The notes beneath the pieces are model-generated. The model was not told the DNA's origin and did not search any database. It was given only the letters and a program-made list of their open reading frames with translations. A stretch of 64,000 bases of DNA, from the NCBI RefSeq assembly GCF_963678635.1, contig NC_087066.1, forward strand, positions 53,524,312 to 53,588,311, read 5' to 3'. The stretch's first letter is position 1; the number at the start of each line of letters is the position of its first letter. The translations under genes and the position numbers were made by a program. This document shows positions 1 to 13,500 of the stretch, in pieces. This DNA is from Symsagittifera roscoffensis. Its lineage: Eukaryota; Xenacoelomorpha; Acoela; Convolutidae.

Positions 1-475
1 TTTAATGTTTATGGAGCAGTAATAATATTTAAGAAACTAAATGAAATAAAACAAAATGAAAATTTTTTTCTAAAATTTGAATTTTTTTATGAAAATCATC
101 CCCCCACACGCCATATTAAGCACAAAAGGATAGATTTCGCTCCTTGTAACAAGTCAATTATGGCAAATAAGCTTCTTTCAACCAATTTGGAACGATTTCT
201 AAGACGGATTAACTCTCCGCTTACGCGTTAATAGCGCGAAATATATCGCGCGTTAATTGTCCCAAATTGGCCAAAATGGCAATTTTTAAACCCCCGTAAC
301 TCTGCGAAAAATGATCACAGGTGAAATATCTTTTCAAATTTAAGCCCAGGACAACAATACCTTTCGAATGATATAAAAAAATTCCGTCAAAAAAGGCTAG
401 TTAAAAAGTCGAAATTTGTCTGAAGAAAAAAAAACCCCACCCCGAGCACAAATATTCCGTTACTTTCGTATCGAA
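1..475 (+). repeat. Dispersed ~450-bp repeat, copy A
   Basis: Shares long stretches with 10441-10870, for example the context around ACCAATTTGGAACGATTT, TGTCCCAAATTGG and TCCGTTACTTT. Truncated by the window edge. No coding capacity seen. The rest of 1-1405 is otherwise unremarkable dynein intron. Confidence 0.7.
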
Positions 476-1405
476 AGTCGGAACAATAAAAAAACAATTG
501 ATACAAAAGAAGTTGAAGAAATTATTAGACAGAATACACGAAACAAATTCCTGAAAACAATTGAGATCAGTTAACGCAGAAAAAGGTTAACTTCGCGAGA
601 GTCAATATTCTGTTTTATTGTATCGTCAGACTGGACAAAACAATTTTAAGTGACATCTGCAATGTCACTCAAAAACGGATTAGTGGCTCTTTTCCAGTTT
701 CCCCTTTCAAAATATCGAGATTTATGTTTGTTTTACGTGTTATTACGGCTAAAAGCGTGATGTTACGCTGTAATGTATGAAGAACAAATCTGTTCACAGT
801 TGTCGATTTGTTCACCACGCCAAATTTCATTGCATTTTGAAAACGTTAAATAAGCTTTACAAAATTGAATTTGAAAAGGGGGAAGCTAGATTCAATTGCG
901 TTTTTTTTAGTTTGGCTATTTCTTTTTGAATTGATAGATGTAACCTCGTTCAAAAGTTCATTTTTTTGGTTTGGCTATGTCTTTTTGAATTGAAAGCTGC
1001 TCCTTTGTTGACTAACTAATTTGAATGAGCGTATAAGTAATAGTATATTATAAATTACCTAAGTTCGATGCAATAGCTCGAAAGAGACATCACTCGAAAA
1101 GCTGAAACGCCTATTTGATACTCTACCAAAATGGTACTACCTTCATGGATAATCGTTTACGGTTATGACTTTTGTCAATGTTCCAAATTGAAAACAAAAC
1201 TATTAATTTGAATATACAAAAATCTGTTTTACAGTGTAACCATTAAATTCAGGACGTTGTATTAAAGACAAAATTGATTGTATTTGGGTGGCTAACGTGT
1301 AAGCCAATTTTTTTGTTAGAAAAAATGTATTTCGTTAGAAATAATAAATTTTGTGAGAAATAATAAAATTTTCTGAGGTGGGGGGGGGGGGGGGTCTTGT
1401 CTCAC

Positions 1406-1577
1406 AGTGATGCAGTTCTCGAGTGTGCGCAGATAGTCTGTGTCTGATAACTTGACCACCATCAGTTTGTTCACTCTCTCCATGTTTTTGATCCACTTGT
1501 TCGCCTGAGACTGGGGGTCAATCATCAGGGGCCAGCGGCTACTGTTCTTCACCAAAATTGCATTGTCCAGTGAGAAA
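1406..1577 (-). CDS. Dynein exon: AAA5 signature
   Basis: It encodes [18 protein letters not shown], then [16 protein letters not shown] and LRTLENCIT. The acceptor is TTTTAG and the donor GTGAGA. A 15-base G run (C run in the transcript) follows the donor at 1380-1394. It joins in phase (GA|T) to the exon ending at 22045, so the three iGluR genes lie inside one intron. Confidence 0.94.
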
Positions 1578-4500
1578 CTAAAACAAACCACACAAAATCA
1601 TTTTTATCATTTTCAATCGTTCCGATCTTATGTCCTAAAACTTTGTTTTTCGACATGAAGATGATTAGTTGTATCGAAACGTGTTGTCAACTCATTTGTT
1701 GGTCTAGTTTTAAAAACATATTAGGACCAGTTTAACAAAAACATGCTAGGTTATCCTATGCCATCTTGGAGACAAAAATGAAATGTTGAAAAAATCCATT
1801 TTGGTTCGTTTTTCATTTCTTTTACATTTTTTCACAATCTTTAAGAATGAGCATGCTAATTGACCCGTTTTTGAACTAAAATAAAAAAATAGAATAAGTT
1901 ACGCTCGATCGAGAAATGACCAGCAGCATTAACCATTTCACAATTTCAAAATTGAATCTTTTTGCCGAGTAATAGCGTTCTCATTATTCTGAGCTTATCC
2001 TTAGGCTTCCATTTTTACGTTTTTAAAAAAAAAAACAAGCAACTGTTCACAAGACCTTTTAAACATTACTGCAATATATTATATTGTTCGAAGTTCGAAA
2101 TATAAGCAAATTACTGCAAAATGTTTAAAAAAACAAAACCGTTTTTACATTTTTTGCAAAAACACTAAGAAATGTAAAAAGAAATCAAGAAGTACACTTT
2201 TACACTTTTTTCGTTCAGCACGCAGACAAAAAAAATTGATCCCACAAATTGCAATAAAAAATCAAAAAACGCTGCCCGCATTGGAGTTTCATGAATAAAA
2301 ATCGGTTATAATTGAGTTTCACTGTCAATGTTTACAAAAGTGAAAAAAAAATCGATTATAGTCAATTAAAAAGGGATTATAATTTTACTATTTTTCGAGG
2401 AAAAAAAATCCATTCTTAATTCATTATAATCGATTTTTTTCATTTTGTTGAGATGCGAATTTCAACGCACAAAAATTTTTTTTAAATTATTTTTGATTTT
2501 TTTTGAAAAAAAAATAATTTTGTTTCTTTTTATATTACTCAATAGCTGAACTTTGTTCTTTTCAACAATTTTCCGCTTCTTTTTCCTCCAATGTTTGTTC
2601 TTTGCCTCCTTTGTACCCTTACACTCGCCGTCCCCCACCTGAACCAATCCCAACCCTGCCCCCACCTAAACCAACCACCAAATGAATCCTAACTGAACCA
2701 AACCCCCCCCCCCCGCACACACACTCACTATACCTGAACCGGATCAGAGGGTGAGGGGTTCAAGTGGATGGGTGGGTTGTTGGTTCAGGTGCGGGGTCGG
2801 GTGATAAAGGTGGGGCGGGTGTGGTTCAGAGTGGGGGTTGTAAGGGAGCAAAGGGAGAAGAGGTCAACGAAAACTTTTTCAATTTGATTTTAGGTGTAGA
2901 AAAAAATTTGGACGTACATTCACGTTGCAAAGATTTCGCATTACTCATTTGTTAAATGCAGAATCTCTTGCAAAATTTTGCACGAGGCGAAACGCAATTA
3001 AAGTGAAAAAAAAATCCATTTTGATATGATTTTGTACTTGTTTTATAATCCATTTTAATATTTCAAACGAATTATAATGCATTATGTTTTTGCCAGAAAA
3101 AATGGATTTAATTCTATTTTTTTGTCCAATTTTGTTGTCTAAGCCTAACATGGGAATCGATTATATTGACAATGTTTGAGACCACAAAAATCCATTATAA
3201 TCAGTTTTTTTTTTCACTTCTTTTTTTAGTTGCAAGTGCATTCAGGGTTGGTTTGAAAAACTTTGTCTCAAGTTGTTCAAATTTAACAAACGACATCTCG
3301 TTCGAAAGGTTGAAAAAGAAGCCCAGAAAAGCCAATAAGACGACTTGAATTGAATTTTGAGCCTTTCGAGAAGACGATGAAATATTTGTGCTCAGGTTGT
3401 TTTTGTTTTCTCCAGACTAATTTTGACTTTTAACATCGATTTTCGGGCAAAATATTTTTATGCTATATGAAAAAAAATCCGATCCTGAGCTCAACTTTCA
3501 GCAGATGTTAACTGAAAAAAAATTTCGGGGTTTGCAAAAAGCCACCTTGGATAATTTGGGACTAAGAACGAGCGAGACATTTCGCGCTATTAACACATAA
3601 GCAGCTATTTAGTTTGCTCATGAATCATTCGAAACTGATTTGAGGCAAGACATTTGGTGTAACTAACATGTTACCAGACGCTTGCAACATGACTTTTGTG
3701 TAAATACAAGTGTAAAAAAATTGTTGTGTAGAAAACAAGCATCGTTTTTCGACAGTTAACGTTTTGAGAAAAAGGTTGCAAAGCACTAGGTAGACAACTT
3801 AAGAAACAAATCGGCCAGGAAGCAGGGAAAGTTTTTTAGAACATATATTTATGGCACTAAATTTACTAAACAAAAGCTATCATCGTAATTTTCAATCAAT
3901 CAAGAATATGAAGTGAAGGTTCTCTGCTCAATGCTAGAAACTTCAAAAACAGCACACGTGGAACGGGAATTTTTTTCTTCCAATGCAAGGACACTTGCTG
4001 AAATCCGACGTTTTTTCAAGTAAAACTTAATTGAAGTTGCGAACGGTTCTATTTAGCAAAGTATGACCTGGTAGTTTCTTTAATTTTGCCAATAAAAGTA
4101 GAAGCTAATTTACCTGTGGGCGGTTTTTACTGCGCAGAAATTTTTCGTCTTTTTTCATGTCTGATTTTTAGCTGCAAAAGCAAATATTTTCAATCAAAAT
4201 TTCTAGAGAGTTTCTGTAAAGTTTTACACAAGTATAAGAAAGCCGATAGAACAAAATTTGATAACAAAATAACTCAACTTTGTGTGAGAAAAGGTGGACG
4301 CTGCAAAAATGATGCACTTCGTTCAATTAGTGAACGTTAATTGACACTCTTGTCCAAAGCAACATAACCACAATAATTTAGAGTAGTCACAATTATTCAT
4401 ACCAATACAAATCCTTTTCAATTTAATTTTTGTCAATCAAGCCAAAAAAAATCAGTCAAAAATGGCTAGTTAAAAAGTCGATATTTATCTGAACAAAAAA

Positions 4501-7500
4501 ACCACCCGAGCACAAATGTTCCGTTACTTTCGTTACAAAAATCAAACCAATAACGAAAAATCATTTAACAAAACGGCTCGCATTTTGTTAAATGACTTGC
4601 ATTAAAATTGTTAACTTGCCTCGCATTAAAATTGTTAACTAGCTTAAAACTGTATTATTACAATTGTATGATAACTCCATTTTTGAGCTGATTTTTTACT
4701 TTTCAACTAGCAAGTTTTGATGGATTTGTTATCATTTATGTTGTCTTGATCTAAAATTTAAAAAAAATGAGTGATCATTGTTCGTAAAGTTATGAGGGTT
4801 TAAAGATTGCCAAATTTTTTCAGTGTCGAGAACATAAATTCTGAAATTTTTTTTTCAGTGTCGAGAAAAACCAGTCAGAAAATTTTGATATTGATCTAAA
4901 ACCAAGATAGTAAGGTGAAACAAAGCATGCCTTTTTTACTATGAATATAAAATAAAGTTATTGTTTTTCAAAATTTTAAACGAGTTTTGCTTTTCTCTCA
5001 TCTTTTTTCTAAAAAAACTGTTTTCCGATTGGCCTTTTTACTATGAATGTTAAATAGTTAATTTTTCTTTTTTTCGTTAAGATTTTTTATCACAACACGC
5101 AGAAAAAACGAAAAAACTTTTTGTTTTTTATTAAAACTTTGATCGGAACATTCTGTGCTACTTGCACAGTAACCGCCTATACTTGGTCTACTTGAGTTTG
5201 GTTGGACTATTGATGAATAAAGATAATCGCTGCAGCTTTGAGTTAATATAACTATTTATAGATTAACTAAGAACAATTAAACAGTTTTAATCCCGTGTTA
5301 ACATCCATACTTAAAAAAACGTACCATACAAATCTATAAAACAAAATGTTTTTTATCTTTTTCCATACATTGAGTGTATAAAAAAAATTTTAAAAAATCA
5401 ATTTAAAAAAAATAGCATGATAAGAATTTTCTTACGTGACTAGAAAACACTCCACTTTTCCAAAATTTTGTGCACTTTTTGATAAATATTGATTAATAAC
5501 AAAAAATAAAACTTTGTGTTTTCGATTCAATTGACAAAATAAGTTTTGTTTTGCGAAAAAATAGGCTACAGTTTTCAACCATCAGGTATTTTTTGGAATA
5601 AAAACTTTTCAACCATAAACAAAAGCTTACAATTCCTAGTTGTTTGTAATATATTTGAAAGAAAATTAATGCATCACAGTTTTTAGCGAATAATCAAATG
5701 CAATTCACCTGGGCAATTCATGCCACTCAACTTATGTGATTTTTTTGCTGAGGAAAAAAATTTGGTTAATTTTTCTTCGGACCTAATAAATACTGAGCGA
5801 GCTCGAGTTTTTTTTATTAAAAAAATTCATGTCAAGCAATTTTCCTTTGAAGAAAAAATGGTTATCATACAATTTTCATATATTTTATATGAAAATTGTT
5901 TTTATACTAGTTTCGTACGCATAGAATTCTACGAAAATGCTTGATAAGCATTTTTTTAGGTACGAAAATTGTATGACCAGCTTTTTTGCTCAACCCGGTG
6001 ATTCTATAAAAATCGCTTGTTTGAAATTAAAGACCCAAATCAAGATTCTTGAAAATTAAGAGCTAGGAAATGACAATAAAAATTCTATTGAATCGTTGCT
6101 AAAGTCATGTTCCTAAGGTTGCAGCGCTTTATTTAAAAAAATATTTGAAACGTAAAATCAGTTTAAAAAGTATGTGGACCAATTTCACATCCTCAAACTC
6201 AAAGCCGTTTAATGGCTCTGAGTTTGCATTTTCGGATAATCATAAAAGAGTAATTTAAACGCAGCGCTTAGCAAGTTTAATATAAAATGAACGGTGGAGA
6301 ATCCTAAAAAAGATTGATGTATTATTTTACATCATAAGAAAAGCTGTGTTGTGATTCTTGTTGCGGTTTTCGAAAAAAATGAAGTAAATTTATGCTTGGA
6401 GTAGCTTTTTTGTTCCGACTAATTTCACCAAAATTTTGTTCGCATGGAAATCCATATTGGATTTTCAAGACTACAAAGCGTGTGAGCTTGCTGAGTTAGG
6501 TTAAAGACTGTTCAAAATTTACTTAGTGTTTCTAATACGTATTAGGATCTTGCAAGATCTTTTAAAGAGATGCATCCTCTTTAAAAGAATCTTGCAAGAT
6601 TCTTGCAAGATCTTGCAAGATAACCTCCCTTGATCGACTAGGGACGTCAATTGTTCATGAGTGTTGAGTTATCCCGCAAATTTAAATTTTCCATATTGTA
6701 GCGAGACAAACTGAATTTTTACTTTAATTCACCATACGACTCAAATTCTAGCTACTTTTATTTGATGTATTGACAAAAAAAAACATAGTTTTCTCGCGAC
6801 CAGATATGAGGCAGGCAGAACATTGAGTGCTTCGACCTGATATACGAGCAATTTTGTTTGTTAATTTAGTGCTATCTTCAGGCTTAACTCATTGTTTACC
6901 TAATAATGCTTGATTTAAATGATCTGAATCTAATTTCAATCAAGTGAATATTTTCTCCTCCACGTCAGCCTGCAAAACCTTGTCCAGCTTCTTAAAAGAG
7001 ATTCTTTGAAAAACCCCTTTTCAAAAAGAATTTAACTTCCGTTTAAAAAAAATCATTGTAAACAAAGACCAATGGATTGGGCGATACATATATTTTTCGT
7101 CTTAGGTTCGACTTTCGATCAAAGTAATGGAATAAAAATTTGCCTCGAGTGTGGCTTTTTCTCCAGACTGGCTTTGACTGATATTCAAAATATTTGAAAA
7201 CTGTTACTGAATTTAACTCAGGTTTTAAAGGATATCTCACCTGCAACCGTTTTTGAGGAAGTCACAGAGAATTTGAACATGCCAATTTGACCAATTTCGG
7301 ATAATTAGCACGCAGTATATTTCGTCTTAAGAAGGCGTGAGCGCCGAACTGAATCATTCCAACTTGAATCAAGGTGGATCGTTTGGTTTTATTAAAACAT
7401 TACAAGCGCAAAAGTTATCACTTTGTTCTGTTAATTGCGTGGGGGGATAAAAACAAAAATCAGTTTTTTTGCCATTAAAAACGTTTCTTTGGGACATTAA

Positions 7501-10500
7501 AGCGCAATCGGAACATAGAAAGCTTCTTCCTGATACAAGCAGTTTTGTTTTTATTTCTATTGTAACTTACATCAGAACATGAGTGGTTGGTCGTAATAAT
7601 TTAATAATTGGGTGCTAAAAGGACTTTACAACTTTGTTTATTCGAGTTTTTCCTTTTCAAGTAACAAGCAAATTCTGGTTCTAGATAAGTAATCTCCACA
7701 TTCATAGTAGATACGTTCGCCTTGTGTTCTGCTTTTAACATTTTTTTCTAGCCCTCAAGACGCTCTAAAAAGATGTTATTTGCTTTTTTTCAAAAACATT
7801 ACCATTGCCCGTAAACACATTAGCGGTCACAATGCGAAGTATGCTAAATTCGACTTGATTAGCTATCTTTTCTTCTTTGAGTTTTTTCAACTGCGTTTTC
7901 AACGTGAGTTTGCGCTGAACGAATATAAATATTCAAAACAGCGCCGATAATACTCAGTTAAATTGCAGTTTAACTTTCACCTTCATCAACAACAGTGCTT
8001 TGTAGATCATAAAACATTTATGATAGAAGTTGTATCTGGATTTGTCTGGCGAATCATTGCCAATCGTGGTATAAAACCAGCTCCAGAAGCTAACTCACTT
8101 TCCCGATTAAATAGTTTTTCTATTTTCACTTTGACGCTGGAAATGTTTGATGCCACACAAACATTTTGGGAAAAACTGCTTCACTTTCCTTCAAACTTCT
8201 GAAACTTTGCAGAAAAATTTAGATTTATTTTTTTATTTATTTAAATTGAAAAGTTATAACTCTGAATCTGGTTTTTTAAAGAGAAATGTTTGTATTAATA
8301 ATATTAACATCATTACTTCTTTCGACAAGCTCAATTTTAATTAAGCAAATCAACAAATACAACGGATCAAAAAACCCAGTTTCAACCAAAGGGTTGGACT
8401 TAACCATCTCTACCATTTACGATGAACCCTTTCTATTCGAAATCAGCTGTTTAGAGAACCGAACTCAAAGAATTGGTTACATTCAGGACTTAATAAACGA
8501 GTTACAACTTCGTATGGGGTTTGAATACAAGTACGTAATAGTTCCGGATGGAAATTACGGAGCTCCGATTGGAAACGATACCTGGAACGGAATGGTCGGA
8601 GAAGTTTACCATGGTAAAGCTGACATGGCGTTTGCCGATCTCACAATTAACGCAATGCGCTCCGAAGTTGTCGATTTTACAGTTCCGTTTATGCGAATCG
8701 ACTACGGGATGATTTTCAAAAAACCGACTGTAAAATTTGGTATAGTGGCTTATTTGATGCCATTCTCAAAAAAAGTTTGGTTTACAATTCTAGGAAGCCT
8801 AATTTTGGTATCAATCACGCTTTACTTTTTTGGGTTGTTCTGTTCATCTTCAAATAACCAGCTTGAAAATATTGGTTGCTGTTTTTATTTTTCATTCGCG
8901 TGTCTTTTTGCACAAGGACCCGAAACGTATCCAAAATCATTGGCCTCCAGAACAGCAACCGTATCATGGTGGTTTTTCTCCTTAGCGATTCTTACCATTT
9001 ACACTTCAAGTTTAACGTCAATGCGTACCGTAAACCGGGCAACTTTACCGCTTAGAACAATCGAAGATTTGCTCGATTACCCAGACTTTCATTTCGCAAT
9101 AGAACCCGGGCAGGCTGCTGAGTTAACGTTCCAGACTTCGACTTATGAACCGTTTCAGAGAATGTACCAAGATATGATAAGTCGAGATACAGGGTTCTAT
9201 TTAATGCAAGAAGGCATGGACAGGGCAAGATCCCGAAACGACTTCGCTTTTATTGTCGAGTCGCCGTATATTGAGTATGAACTAACCATTGCACCCTGTG
9301 ACCTTGAGGTCATCTTCAGTACAACTAGCCCCAAAACAGGAGTGGGATACGGAATCGCGTTTCCAAAAGGATCGCCGCTGACTGAAGTTTTTTCGACCAA
9401 AATTTTGGAACTAATTGAAGATGGTACCATTGCGACGATTCACAGAAGATGGTTTGTAACTAGATCACAGTGCTCGGAAAAAAAGAAGTTCGCTGAAAAC
9501 GTAGAAGTCATTGTTTTCAAAGATATACAAGGGCTATTTTTCACATTTGGAATTGGTATCGTTGTTGCGTTCGTCATTTTTCTGGTAGCAAGTGTGTTCA
9601 AAGTTGCCAAGACGAAATACAACATGCAGAACTGTAAAAACCGACAACTAAACTATTAAAAAAATAAGCAAAAAATAAAATTAGTCAACATATTTTAGAA
9701 TTTAAATAATATGATTCAATAAACTTTAGAATGGAAATAAAATTATTCCATAAATTTTAGAAGTTCTTAAAAGTTGTTTAGCTGAAGTTTTAAACAATAC
9801 TGAAGACCTTTGGTGCTAGGTTGGTGCTTCCCAAAGTGCGAACATAGCAACTACGGTTTCCACGAATTTCTCTTAGCAGAGTTAATTTGGTTGCCTTTAT
9901 TGAGAAATAATTCAATACTAATTTCAGGACAATTGGATTGGGCACATTAATTCACATCCATGGCAAAACTCTACAGCCAAATTTTGTACCCAATTTTTAG
10001 AAATAGGCTTTATGCATTTTATTCCAAGGTAAAAACAAAAAAAAAAACAAATTCCTTAGCAAACAAAAAAAGAGACTTAGCAAAAAAATGGGCCGGCCTA
10101 TCCAGCTTCTTCACAAAAAAAAGAACCAAAACCTAAGGAACAAACTTAACGAGTCTTTGGTCTCACAGTTAGCAAGCCATAACTCATAACTAGACCAAAA
10201 CCAGTCCAAATCTTATCCCCATTTGCAAGAAATTGACTCATTTTAACTTTTCACGGCAAAATTGGGACTTGAAGCCGAGCTATAAAATTTTTTTGAAAAA
10301 ATTTGAAAATGGTTACAATTGCATTGAATTAAATTTTTGTCAGAATTTTGCGTAACAACCTGTAAAGCCACTGTTGAAAGCAAACAAAGATAAGACTGCC
10401 GTATCAGGGCGAAGTTCTGAATAGTTCCGACTGTCTTTTTAGGTCTATGGAGCAGTAATAACATGAAAAAAATGTAATAAAACAAAACTAAAATTAAAAA

Positions 10501-13500
10501 AAAATTGAAAATTTTTATGAAAATCATCACCCCCAAACGCCATTTAAAGTTTAAAGAAAAAGATCTCACTCCTAGTAAAAATCAATTATGACAACTAAGC
10601 TTCCTTCAACCAATTTGGAACGATTTTGAAGACGGAGTAAATATCCACTTACGGGTTAATAGCGCAAAATAAATCGCACGTCAATTGTCCCAAATTGGTC
10701 AAAATGGCAATTTTTAAGCCCCATAACTTTAACTTTACGAAAAATGATCGAAGGTGACACTGATAACTTTCGAATGATATAAAAACTTTCCGTTAAAATC
10801 GGCTAGTTGAAAAGTCGAAATTTGTCTGAAAAAACCACCCCGATTACAAATATTCCGTTACTTTAGTTACTTACGTCGAAAAATTAACCGGATGATCCCA
10901 CTTGTCTGATTAAGAAAGAAAAATTTTGAGACAATAAAAGAACTCCTAATCAGAAAAAAATCTAAGAGTTCGAAAAAGAACTGTAATTATAGTTAAGAGA
11001 ACGTAGTTGTAAAAGTAATAACCTTGGGAGGTCAGCACTCATCAAATGTCGTCTGATTGAATGAAAAAAGAGAAAAAAGTGCAGAAAATTTTTTCTAGAC
11101 ACTGACAAATTTCTTGATATATTTAGGGAATCAATCCAACTAATAGGGCTTGACTTTAATTACACACTTCCCCAGCTACGAGTTTTCTTTTAGGTTGTCA
11201 AAACTGGCTGAAAAAAACTGATCCTATGTCATAGCTCCTTCCGATATGCCATAGCTCCTTCCAGTCCCTTCCAACACTTTTCTAAACCGGCAAGTCAGTA
11301 TGAATTGCGTAATACATACAAATTGTACACCATCGAGCTGTTGCGGCTGTGTTGTGTGGCTTCTCGAATAAACGGCCTGGAGTTTATTTTGTGAAAAAGC
11401 AAAAGCAAGAATTATAGTTTTTACTATTGCAAATCTGTGGAACCATCTATTATATTCTATTATCACCTCAAAAACGTAAAATTTATCAATACTTTACTTA
11501 ATTGGCGTTCCTTTTAATTTTTGGTAGCATAATATTTAGTTTTATAAAATTTAGTGATCACATTTTTTTAAAATAATTTTCATAGACATATTTAATCTGC
11601 ACGAAAAATTCCGACCGCACTGATTTTTTTTCTTAAAAAAATGGAAAATGAAAAAAAATTGTTTTTCTCCATTTTTTTCCGCTCAAATTATCCTGGTATT
11701 TTTAAGGCGATTTACCTAAGTAGAAAAATAAAAAGTGAATAGCAATTAGCAGCTATTATACCGTTAAAATAGTAGCGCAGTTTTAACGTTATAATAGCTG
11801 GTAAGTGCTACTCTTTTGTCCATTTTTCTACTTAGGTAAAATAAATTTGGAAGTCAGGTTCTTGATAAATTTTTGTCAACTTTTATCTACTTTAGCTTGA
11901 ACAGAGAAACAAATCAGACTAGACAAGAATAGTCTGATTTTTTTCTCTGCTAAAGCTAAGGTAGATGAAAGCTGACAAAAACTTAGTGAAAACTTGACCT
12001 GCAAACTTAATGGTACTACAATTTTAACGTTATAATAGCTGCTAATTGCAACTAATTTGCCCATTTTTCTACGACAGGAAGTTTTGAACAACAAAAAATC
12101 TTTTTTTTGCAATTTCAGAATTTTTTCTTTTTTATAAATCAGTGCGGTTGAAAAATTCTGAGCTAAATGCACAGCAACCGGACATTCTTGTTTAATTTGT
12201 TTTTCAGCTTATGAGTTTTTAGTTTCTTGAAAATCAACTACGAATTGATGAAACAACAATAACCCATTGTTGACAATTTTTTGAAAAATTGATCAAAAGG
12301 GTTTGTTCTAAAGTGATCAAAGTACTTGATTCAAGAATACTCTCGAGGTTTAAAAGCATTTCGAAACATCTTCAAATCAAAAATTGGGCAACAAAAACAA
12401 TTTTCGAGATAAAAAAAGGTTAAAATTGGCAATTGAATTTGCATATCAGAGCCATTAAATTCCATGGAAAATATAACTTATTTGAAGTCTTCATCTAGAG
12501 GAGGCCGCTTGAATATTAATTATTCTTGAAAAAACGGGCACGATAATAAGAACTTTAGAATTAATTATTTAGTCCTTTTTGATCGAGTTCTGAGGCTGAT
12601 TAGATCACAAATAATCTTTACTTTCTTACCATGTATCTTTTACAATCAATCTTGAAAAAAATGCATTTGAAAGCAAACTAGTTTGTGGCCGCTTGAGTGT
12701 TATTTATTCTTGAACGATTTTAAGAACTTTAGAATTATTTATGTAGTTCCTTTTGATCAAGCTGAGTTCCTTTTGAAAGCGAACTAATTTGAAAAATAAT
12801 TTAATACTTTGTTTCTTCAAAAGCATTTGGCATTTTTAATTCGAGATAGGCCCGAACAGCTGAAGTAGAATTTATTGCTTTGAGTTTAAAAAAAACTAAT
12901 AAAATATTCAGAGAAAATTCGGTAAAATGGCAACTATGGTTTTGCTTTGGGCATTGCTAGTTTCCCTCCTGCAAACGAACTGTTCACTTTCTACTGAAGG
13001 TCTGCTCTTAAACATGTCCACTATACTACGACAACCTTTTCTCTACGACATTGTCGACCTTGACAACAAAACTAAACGAGTGGGCTACATTCAAGACTTA
13101 ATCAACGAGTTGCAACTTCGTATGGGGTTTGAATACAATTATTTAATAGTTCCAGATGGAAATTACGGGGCTCCAATTGGTAACGACACTTGGAATGGGA
13201 TGATCGGGGAACTATATCACGGAAGAGCCGACATGATTGCTGCCGACTTAACGGTCAATGCTTTGAGATCCGAAGTTGTCGAGTATACTGTGCCTTTCAT
13301 GCGTATCGATTTGGGAGTCGTGTATAAGAAACCGACTGTCAAGTTCGGCGTTCTCGCCTACATGATGCCATTTTCGAACCGAGTTTGGCTCGTTATTCTC
13401 GGCAGCTTGTTCGTGACATCAGCCGCTTTGTACTTTTTTGGCATGTTTGAAACTAATAAAGACCGATTTGAAAGCGTCGTTTCCTGTTTGTACTTCGGAC

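Noticed and set aside
5720-5944. 74-codon ORF
   Set aside because: Low-complexity Phe/Lys/Glu composition typical of AT-rich intron; no homology seen.
7963-8344. Two ORFs just upstream of iGluR 1, considered as ATD exons
   Set aside because: They show no amino-terminal-domain pattern, and the receptor frame begins with its own signal peptide.
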